Source of the DNA: Chloroflexota bacterium
GTDB taxonomy: Bacteria > Chloroflexota > Limnocylindria > Limnocylindrales > CSP1-4
DNA: 9,557 nucleotides
Direction: 5' to 3'
NCBI GenBank assembly: GCA_021786915.1
Contig: JAJYMP010000092.1
Location: 1-9,557 of the forward strand
The translations under genes and the position numbers were made by a program. Of this stretch, positions 4,772-9,557 are shown in pieces. The first letter of the stretch is position 1, and every line of letters begins with the position of its first letter. Below the pieces are notes generated by a model. That model ran no database searches. It saw only the letters and a list, made by a program, of their open reading frames with translations, and was not told where the DNA came from.

Positions 4772-5662
4772 CTAGCGCCAGCGCGGCGGCCTGTCGACCA
4801 GCCTGGGCAGGCCCCACTCCGTGCAGAACGCGGCCCAGCGCTCCCGCTCGGCGCCCGGCCAGCGGAGCTCCTCGGCATCGTGCTGGGGGAGCGGCACGCC
4901 CTCCGCAGCCGTCCGGAGCCTCGCGAGGTCGCGGAACAGCAGCGCGTCGTCGAACCGCTCGCGGAGGGTCGCGGCCAGGCCCGCGGCGCCGCGCAGCCCC
5001 GGCACGTCCCAGTCGGCCGCATGGGCGGGGATCGACTCGAGGTGGCCGTAGCGGGCGATCACCGCCGCAGCCGACTTGTCGCCCCACCCCGGCAGCCCGG
5101 GGAACCCGTCGGCCGCGTCCCCGACCAGCGCCAGCCGGTCCGGCACCCCGTCGGGCGGCACGCCCCACTTCGCGCGGACGCCGGCCGCGTCGTACACCTG
5201 GTCCCGGCGCCGGTCCCAGAGCACCACGCGGTCGCCGCGGACGCACTGCGCGAGGTCCTTGTCGGGCGTGCAGATGACGATGCGCTCCACCCGGTGATCG
5301 GCGGCGAACCGGTCGGCGGCCGCGGCGATCGCGTCGTCGGCCTCGTACTCGGCCATCGGCCACAGCACGATCCCGAGCGCCTCGATGGCGGCCTCGGCGA
5401 TCGGGAACTGCGCCAGCAGCTCGGGCGGCACCCCGGCGTCGGTCTTGTAGCCGGCGTAGAGCTCGTTGCGGAACGACGCGATGACGTGGTCGGTCGCGCA
5501 GCCGACATGCGTGGCCCCCTGGTCCCGGAGCAGGAAGCACAGCTGCTCGACCAGCCCGGACACGCCCGAGAGCACGATCCCGTCCCGGCCCCGGACCGGC
5601 GGGCGCGGGGAGAAGTGCGCCCGGAAGAGCTCGTAGGTGGCGTCGACGAGGTGGAGCTGCAT
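4772..5662 (-). CDS. Stand-alone 5'-3' exonuclease (PolA N-terminal/FEN type)
   Basis: Encodes 296 residues. The fold is PIN-like plus H3TH: LVDATYELFRAHF at 5-17 with D7, the arch-region arginine and GYK at about 65-73, EYEADDAIA at 105-113 (E107, D109, D110), CTPDKDLAQ at 131-139 (D134, D136), then LVGDAADGFPGLPGWGDKSA at 179-198 (D182, D185), the helix-hairpin-helix DNA-binding part. All carboxylates expected for two-metal catalysis appear present. Such proteins remove RNA primers or 5' flaps. There is no polymerase domain: the gene stops after the exonuclease module, at the normal length for free-standing forms. The ATG at 5662 puts VD at residues 6-7 as in the family; no clear ribosome site is seen. 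It lies 37 nt after the SRPBCC gene, probably on the same transcript. Confidence 0.92.
   Translation of the reverse strand: MQLHLVDATYELFRAHFSPRPPVRGRDGIVLSGVSGLVEQLCFLLRDQGATHVGCATDHVIASFRNELYAGYKTDAGVPPELLAQFPIAEAAIEALGIVLWPMAEYEADDAIAAAADRFAADHRVERIVICTPDKDLAQCVRGDRVVLWDRRRDQVYDAAGVRAKWGVPPDGVPDRLALVGDAADGFPGLPGWGDKSAAAVIARYGHLESIPAHAADWDVPGLRGAAGLAATLRERFDDALLFRDLARLRTAAEGVPLPQHDAEELRWPGAERERWAAFCTEWGLPRLVDRPPRWR
4774..4791. repeat. 18-bp direct repeat, copy 2
   Basis: Identical to 4587-4604. This copy overlaps the stop and last codons of the exonuclease gene (it includes the A of the reverse-complement CTA stop). Confidence 0.6.
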
Positions 5663-5699
5663 CGGTCGAGGTGCTCGCGTTCTGCCCGGGGCGGCGCCG

Positions 5700-6236
5700 T
5701 CAGTCGGCCGTGCCGGTCTCGACCAGCCGCTTGAGCCGCTCGAGGTCTGCCTGGAAGATGGCCCGCAGGATCGGCGCCTGGACCAGCGCGCCCAGCTGCG
5801 GGAGCAGCGGCGGGACCAGCGTCTCGTCCCAGCGCAGGACCGTCGTCGTGCCGCCGGCACCGGGCTCCAGCGTGATGACGCCGCCGCCCTTGAACAGCCC
5901 CAGGTGCCCGATGGCGTACCGCGTCGGGGGCACCACCTCGGTGACCTCGACGCGATCGGTGAGCGAGATCCCCAGGATCCGGACCGTCGCCTCGCCGCGC
6001 TGGCCCACCCGGGCCGGGCCGGGAGGGTCGAGGACGAGCCCCTTCATCTCGGTCATCCACTCGACCTGGAACGCGACGTCCGCCACCGCCGACCAGACAG
6101 CGTCAACCGGGGCGTCGATCACGACCAGCATGCGCATCGGGTCGGGCGGGCGCCACCCTCGAGCCCGTGCCGCGAGCCGGTCGGCGGCGATCGCGGCGAC
6201 GGGGATGAGGGCCAGAGCGGCGAGCCGGCGGACCAC
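5700..6236 (-). CDS. SRPBCC-family (START/polyketide-cyclase-like) protein with N-terminal membrane helix
   Basis: Encodes 178 residues from GTG at 6236. An N-terminal hydrophobic stretch (about 5-18, LAALALIPVAAIAA), preceded by two arginines, could be a signal anchor. The SRPBCC domain follows from about residue 35: VVIDAPVDAVWSAVADV, then EWMTEMKGLVL, GEATVRILGISLTDRVEVTEVVPPTRY, the GGGVITLEPG strand, TTTVLRWDETLV and a long C-terminal helix (FQADLERLKRLVE). The fold makes a deep hydrophobic cavity for lipids or other small ligands. No ligand or catalytic residue can be named. The start is uncertain: the GTG gives a 14-nt gap from pncA, a CTG at 6254 would overlap its stop, and an ATG at residue 34 would drop the helix. 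Co-directional with pncA and the exonuclease gene. Confidence 0.85.
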   Translation of the reverse strand: MVRRLAALALIPVAAIAADRLAARARGWRPPDPMRMLVVIDAPVDAVWSAVADVAFQVEWMTEMKGLVLDPPGPARVGQRGEATVRILGISLTDRVEVTEVVPPTRYAIGHLGLFKGGGVITLEPGAGGTTTVLRWDETLVPPLLPQLGALVQAPILRAIFQADLERLKRLVETGTAD

Positions 6237-6250
6237 GCGACGCTGACGGG

Positions 6251-6856
6251 TCAGTGCGCGCCGCTGGTCGCGAGGACGGTCCCGGCCGCCCCGATCTCGG
6301 CCAGCGCCCGCTCGCCGTCGCCGGGCCGCACGTTCACGGCAGCGACGCCGTCGGTCAGCACCGTCGCGTGGAAGCCGAGGCGAATGGCGTCGAGGGCCGT
6401 CGCCCGCACGCAGTAGTCGGTCGCGAGGCCCACCACCACCACGTCGGACACGCCCGACTCGACGAGCAGGGGCTCGAGCAGGGTGGGCACGCGCTCGTCG
6501 CTCGACGGGTCGCGCATGGTGAACGCGGAGTAGCCGTCCTCGCCGTTGGTCCCCTTGAGGATCATCGGCGACCCGGGCCGGCAGTCCAGGGCGGGGTGGA
6601 GTTCGGCGCCCCAGGTGTGCGCGACGCAGTGCACGGGCCACTCGCCCCCGTCGACCTTGAAGTGCGGCGTGTGCGGGGGGTGCCAGTCCTGCGTGTACAC
6701 GAGCATCGAGCCGTTCGCGCGGGCCAGCGCGATCTGGGCGTTCACCACCGGCAGGATCAACTCGGCGCCGGCGACGTGGAGCGAGCCGCGCGCATCGGCG
6801 AAGTCGTTCTGCATGTCGACCACGAGGAGGGCAACGCCCGAGCCGTAGTTGCGCAT
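6251..6856 (-). CDS. pncA: Nicotinamidase (PncA)
   Basis: Encodes 201 residues. PncA hydrolyses nicotinamide to nicotinate and ammonia in the NAD salvage route, and activates pyrazinamide in mycobacteria. The cysteine-hydrolase triad is visible as D14 (LLVVDMQNDF), K101 (MILKGTN) and C149 (ATDYCVRATALDA). The metal site is DWHPPHTPHF (57-66, D57, H59, H65) with H76 in WPVHC. These match the Mycobacterium tuberculosis enzyme's D8/K96/C138 and D49/H51/H57/H71 layout. The ATG at 6856 is chosen because TACGGT lies 6 nt upstream; an in-frame upstream start would add 26 non-conserved residues overlapping the response regulator end. It begins 64 nt after the response regulator stop and is followed at 14 nt by the SRPBCC gene. 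Confidence 0.95.
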   Translation of the reverse strand: MRNYGSGVALLVVDMQNDFADARGSLHVAGAELILPVVNAQIALARANGSMLVYTQDWHPPHTPHFKVDGGEWPVHCVAHTWGAELHPALDCRPGSPMILKGTNGEDGYSAFTMRDPSSDERVPTLLEPLLVESGVSDVVVVGLATDYCVRATALDAIRLGFHATVLTDGVAAVNVRPGDGERALAEIGAAGTVLATSGAH

Positions 6857-6862
6857 GCCCGT

Positions 6863-6868
6863 ACCGTA
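6863..6868 (-). promoter_or_regulatory. Candidate -10 box for leaderless pncA
   Basis: TACGGT on the minus strand, 6 nt before the ATG at 6856, with no Shine-Dalgarno site. This suggests pncA, the SRPBCC gene and the exonuclease gene form a transcript separate from the response regulator. No strong stem-loop is seen in this gap, unlike the F420 cluster gaps. Confidence 0.4.
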
Positions 6869-6920
6869 CCCTGCCGCGGCCGACGCCGTTGCGCCAGCGC
6901 CGCCCGGGCCCCGCCCCTGG

Positions 6921-7655
6921 CTAGCCCTGGGCATCGGCCTCGGGCTCGCCCCCGCCGCCAGGGTTCGTGTCGATGTCGAGCAGGTAGCCGATCCCCTGGA
7001 ACGTCCGGATGCGCCCCGCCTCGCCCGGGTGGGCGCCCAGCTTGCGGCGCACCCTCGACACCCACACCCGCAGGTACTGCAGGTCGTCGCGGTACTCGGG
7101 GCCCCAGACCTTGGTCAGCAGCTCCGTGTGGAGCACCACCTTGCCGGCGTTCGTGGCGAGGTGCTGGAGCAGCAGCCACTCGGTGCGTGACAGGGCCACG
7201 AGCTCGCCGCCACGGGTGACCGTCCGCCGCTCGAGGTCGATCTCCACGTCGTCGAACCTGATGACGCCGGCTCCCGGCTGGAGGCCCGCGGACCGGCGGA
7301 TCACGGCTCGCACGCGGGCTGCGAGCTCGTCGGGGTGGAACGGCTTGGCGATGTAGTCGTCGGCGCCGAGGTCGAGCCCCTTCGCCTTGTCCGCGGTCGA
7401 GCCCTTGGCCGTGAGCAGGATCACCGGCACGGCGCGGCGCTCGCGGAGCCGGCGCATGACCTCGATCCCGTCGAGGTCGGGCATGACGATGTCGAGGAGC
7501 ACGATGTCGGGCCGGATCTCCTCGGCGCGCGCGAGCGCCTCGTCGCCGCCCCCCGCGCTGATCACCCGGAAGCCCTCGCTGGCCAGGGCGATCGACACGA
7601 GCTTGGTGATCCTGGGCTCGTCGTCGGCGACGAGCACGAGCGGCTGGGTACTCAT
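6921..7655 (-). CDS. OmpR/PhoB-family response regulator (KdpE-like)
   Basis: Encodes 244 residues. The receiver domain (about 6-120) has the acidic pair D11/D12, phospho-acceptor D55 ([13 protein letters not shown]), T82 (ILLTAKG) and K104 (DDYIAKPF), so it is fully equipped for phosphotransfer. A winged-helix DNA-binding domain (about 131-232) follows: [47 protein letters not shown] (recognition helix), then [12 protein letters not shown]. The VWGPEY...YLRV..S..RRKL pattern resembles KdpE-type regulators, but no potassium-transport gene or histidine kinase is in the window. The ATG at 7655 is preceded by GAGG at 6 nt. A 7-bp hairpin and a near-palindrome sit in the leader. The gene diverges from aceE. 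Target genes are unknown. Confidence 0.94.
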   Translation of the reverse strand: MSTQPLVLVADDEPRITKLVSIALASEGFRVISAGGGDEALARAEEIRPDIVLLDIVMPDLDGIEVMRRLRERRAVPVILLTAKGSTADKAKGLDLGADDYIAKPFHPDELAARVRAVIRRSAGLQPGAGVIRFDDVEIDLERRTVTRGGELVALSRTEWLLLQHLATNAGKVVLHTELLTKVWGPEYRDDLQYLRVWVSRVRRKLGAHPGEAGRIRTFQGIGYLLDIDTNPGGGGEPEADAQG

Positions 7656-7668
7656 GCGTCACCTCTCA

Positions 7669-7690
7669 GGGGGACCGGACTTCGTCCCCC
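7669..7690 (-). promoter_or_regulatory. Hairpin in the leader of the response regulator gene
   Basis: GGGGGAC (7669-7675) pairs perfectly with GTCCCCC (7684-7690) around an 8-nt loop. On the minus strand it ends 4 nt upstream of the GAGG ribosome site. It could modulate access to the start, or mark a transcript end for a gene not visible here. Confidence 0.45.
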
Positions 7691-7693
7691 GAA

Positions 7694-7709
7694 CCCAATC
7701 ATGAATGGG
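7694..7709. promoter_or_regulatory. Near-palindrome, candidate operator between the response regulator and aceE
   Basis: CCCAATCATGAATGGG is a 16-bp inverted repeat with 14 of 16 positions symmetric around CATG. It is conspicuously AT-rich for this window. It lies upstream of the regulator's leader hairpin in the divergent gap. A dimeric regulator could bind here. Confidence 0.4.
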
Positions 7710-7840
7710 ACAGGCAGAGCATGCACGCGCGGGCGCACGCACGGGACGTTGCAGCGACGTATCACGATCGTGCTCCCGGGGCTCCCGGGCCGCTCTCACC
7801 GCCCCCAGGCCCGCTCGCGGCGCCTGCCCGGTATCGGTAC

Positions 7841-7846
7841 TACCCT
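7841..7846 (+). promoter_or_regulatory. Possible -10 box for aceE
   Basis: TACCCT, within the relatively AT-rich stretch GTATCGGTACTACCCTG, would give a leader of about 45 nt. No clear -35 is present. A perfect 10-bp palindrome CACGATCGTG at 7763-7772 lies further upstream in the same gap. Confidence 0.3.
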
Positions 7847-7887
7847 GTGCACCGCCAAGACCTGCGTGGGAAACCGTTGGCGTCCAC

Positions 7888-7892
7888 GGGAG
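7888..7892 (+). promoter_or_regulatory. Shine-Dalgarno site of aceE
   Basis: GGGAG with a 5-nt spacer to the ATG at 7898. It supports that start and a leadered mRNA. Confidence 0.6.
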
Positions 7893-7897
7893 CCCAG

Positions 7898-9557
7898 ATG
7901 TACTTCGACGACTTCAAGCACCAGCTGCCCGACATCGACGAGCCCGAGACCCGAGAGTGGCTCGACAGCCTCGACCAGGTGGTCGACCAGGAGGGCGAGC
8001 TCCGGGCCCGCTTCCTGATGTACAAGCTGCTGAAGCGCGCCAGGCAGCGCCACGTCGGCCTGCCCAGCCTGTCGCAGACGCGCTACATCAACACGATCAG
8101 CCCCGAGCAGGAGCCGTACTTCCCGGGCGACGAGGACCTCGAGCGGCGCATCCGCCGCCTGATCCGCTGGAACGCGGTGGCCATGGTCCTGCGGGCGAAC
8201 ACGCGCTTCCCGGGCATCGGCGGCCACCTGTCCACGTACGCCTCGGCGGCCACGCTCTACGAGGTGGGGTTCAACCACTTCTTCCGGGGCAAGGAGCACC
8301 CGGGCGGCGGCGACCAGGTGTTCTTCCAGGGCCACGCCGCGCCGGGCATCTACGCCCGCGCGTTCCTCGAGGGGCGCCTGTCGGAGGACGACCTCGACCA
8401 CTTCCGGCGCGAGACGTGCGGGGGCGGCCTGTCGAGCTACCCGCATCCGCGCCTGATACCCGACTTCTGGGAGTTCCCGACGGTCTCGATGGGCCTCGGC
8501 CCGCTGGGCGCCATCTACCAGGCGCGGTTCAACCGCTACCTCCACAACCGCGGCCTCAAGGACACGAGCCAGCAGCGTGTCTGGGCCTACCTGGGCGACG
8601 GCGAGATGGACGAGCCCGAGGCGATCAGCGGCATCTCGCTGGCGGCCCGCGAGGGGCTCGACAACCTCACGTTCGTCATCAACTGCAACCTCCAGCGCCT
8701 CGACGGGCCGGTCCGCGGCAACGGCAAGGTCATCCAGGAGCTCGAGGGCCTGTTCCGCGGCGCCGGCTGGAACGTGATCAAGGTGATCTGGGGTCGAGAG
8801 TGGGACGACCTGCTCGCCCGTGACGTCGACGGCGTCCTGGTCGAGAAGATGAACAGCACCGTGGACGGGGAGTACCAGAAGTACTCGACCTCCACCGGGC
8901 TCTACGTCCGCGAGCACTTCTTCGGGCCCGACCCGCGCCTCCAGAAGATGGTCGCCCACCTCTCGGACAGCGACATCGAGCACCTGCGCCGCGGCGGCCA
9001 CGACTACCGCAAGGTCTACGCGGCCTACAAGGCGGCGACCGAGTTCCAGGGTGCGCCCACGGTGATCCTCGCCAAGACGGTCAAGGGCTGGACCCTGGGC
9101 AAGGGCATCGAGTCGCGCAACTACACGCACCAGGCCAAGAAGATGCGCGAGGACGAGCTGCGCGTCTTCCGCGACCGCCTGGAGCTGCCGATCCCCGACG
9201 ATCAGCTCCACGACTACCCGTACTTCCACCCGGGCTCCGCGTCGCCCGAGGTCGAGTACATGATCGAGCGGCGGGCTTCGCTCGGCGGGTCCCTGCCGCG
9301 CAGGGTGGTCCGGGCCGCCGCGCTGCCCGAGCCCGAGCCGGCCGTGGACGCCGAGTTCGCGACCGGCAGCAGCACCGAGGTGTCCACCACCATGGTGCTC
9401 GCCCGGATCCTGCGCAACCTCATCCGGGACTCCGAGCTCGGCAAGCGGATCGTGCCGATCATCCCCGACGAGGCGCGCACCTTCGGCCTCGACCCGCTGT
9501 TCAAGGAGGTCGGCATCTACGCCGCCCACGGCCAGCGGTACACACCGGTCGACTCGG
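7898..9557 (+). CDS. aceE: Pyruvate dehydrogenase E1 component, homodimeric type (AceE), N-terminal 553 codons
   Basis: Open from ATG at 7898 to the window end with no stop. AceE decarboxylates pyruvate with thiamine diphosphate and passes the acetyl group to the lipoyl domain of E2. The reading closely follows E. coli Ace[12 protein letters not shown] (63-73), [12 protein letters not shown] (89-100), [20 protein letters not shown] (108-127), [20 protein letters not shown] (138-157), [20 protein letters not shown] (179-198), the TPP/Mg motif [10 protein letters not shown]...[10 protein letters not shown] (233-271) and NRGGHD-like [13 protein letters not shown]. The second, transketolase-like part begins with [17 protein letters not shown] and [22 protein letters not shown]. 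The family is about 890-920 residues, so roughly 60% is present. The N-terminus [26 protein letters not shown] resembles actinobacterial forms. A 577-codon antisense frame across it is a high-GC shadow. The usual E2/E3 partners would lie outside the window. Confidence 0.97.
   Translation, partial: MYFDDFKHQLPDIDEPETREWLDSLDQVVDQEGELRARFLMYKLLKRARQRHVGLPSLSQTRYINTISPEQEPYFPGDEDLERRIRRLIRWNAVAMVLRANTRFPGIGGHLSTYASAATLYEVGFNHFFRGKEHPGGGDQVFFQGHAAPGIYARAFLEGRLSEDDLDHFRRETCGGGLSSYPHPRLIPDFWEFPTVSMGLGPLGAIYQARFNRYLHNRGLKDTSQQRVWAYLGDGEMDEPEAISGISLAAREGLDNLTFVINCNLQRLDGPVRGNGKVIQELEGLFRGAGWNVIKVIWGREWDDLLARDVDGVLVEKMNSTVDGEYQKYSTSTGLYVREHFFGPDPRLQKMVAHLSDSDIEHLRRGGHDYRKVYAAYKAATEFQGAPTVILAKTVKGWTLGKGIESRNYTHQAKKMREDELRVFRDRLELPIPDDQLHDYPYFHPGSASPEVEYMIERRASLGGSLPRRVVRAAALPEPEPAVDAEFATGSSTEVSTTMVLARILRNLIRDSELGKRIVPIIPDEARTFGLDPLFKEVGIYAAHGQRYTPVDS

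Noticed and set aside
6236..6934. Fusion or longer forms of pncA and the SRPBCC gene in upstream-extended frames
   Set aside because: The extension of pncA overlaps the response regulator end and lacks conservation. The long SRPBCC frame upstream of 6254 is antisense-frame filler inside pncA.
7796..9529. Long open frame (577 codons) antisense to aceE
   Set aside because: The plus strand reads through as AceE with family motifs over its whole length; the antisense product is V/L/A/R/D-biased filler, as expected from strong third-position GC bias.
1..9557. CRISPR array, tRNA or rRNA, insertion sequence, toxin-antitoxin or phage module
   Set aside because: I saw no regularly spaced repeats, no tRNA-like cloverleaf with a TTCRA arm, no transposase or integrase motifs and no base-composition break.

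Overview
This is a high-GC (roughly 70% or more) bacterial chromosomal window with nine genes complete or nearly so and a partial gene at each edge. The first third is a coenzyme F420 biosynthesis and use cluster. High GC, F420 genes, homodimeric-type pyruvate dehydrogenase E1 and apparently leaderless genes point to an actinomycete-like or Chloroflexota-like lineage (for example Thermoleophilia or Limnocylindria). Sequence alone does not settle which, and I saw no phage, transposon, CRISPR or RNA gene.

Left arm (1-3405, all minus strand, read right to left): a 113-residue two-helix membrane protein of unknown function; a PPOX-class (FDOR-B, Rv1155-like) oxidoreductase; cofD; cofC; cofE; and the first 22 codons of a luciferase-like F420-dependent oxidoreductase running off the left edge. 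CofC and CofD activate a C3 phospho-acid and join it to Fo, and CofE adds glutamate. The two oxidoreductases are likely users of the finished cofactor. The Fo synthase and a dehydro-F420-0 reductase domain are not in the window. Two pairs are tightly coupled: oxidoreductase-cofD (2-nt gap) and cofC-cofE (11-nt overlap). The three wider gaps share one layout: a stem-loop, then a TANNNT hexamer, then the start codon 6-7 nt later with no Shine-Dalgarno site.

Centre (3607-4771): a plus-strand inositol-monophosphatase-family gene with an extra Gly/Arg-rich segment, divergent from the F420 cluster, followed by a 259-nt gap holding a stem-loop, a palindrome and one copy of an 18-bp repeat.

Right-centre (4772-7655, minus strand): an OmpR-family response regulator, nicotinamidase pncA, a membrane-anchored SRPBCC protein and a stand-alone 5'-3' exonuclease, all co-directional with short gaps.

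Right edge (7898-9557, plus strand): the first 553 codons of aceE, the homodimeric-type pyruvate dehydrogenase E1. It diverges from the response regulator across a 242-nt gap with a hairpin and a near-palindrome.

Most of the window is recognisable housekeeping and cofactor metabolism, and I did not find a clear new defence or mobile system. The items most worth checking are the repeated stem-loop/-10/leaderless gaps, the unknown membrane protein heading the F420 cluster, and the missing reductase step.
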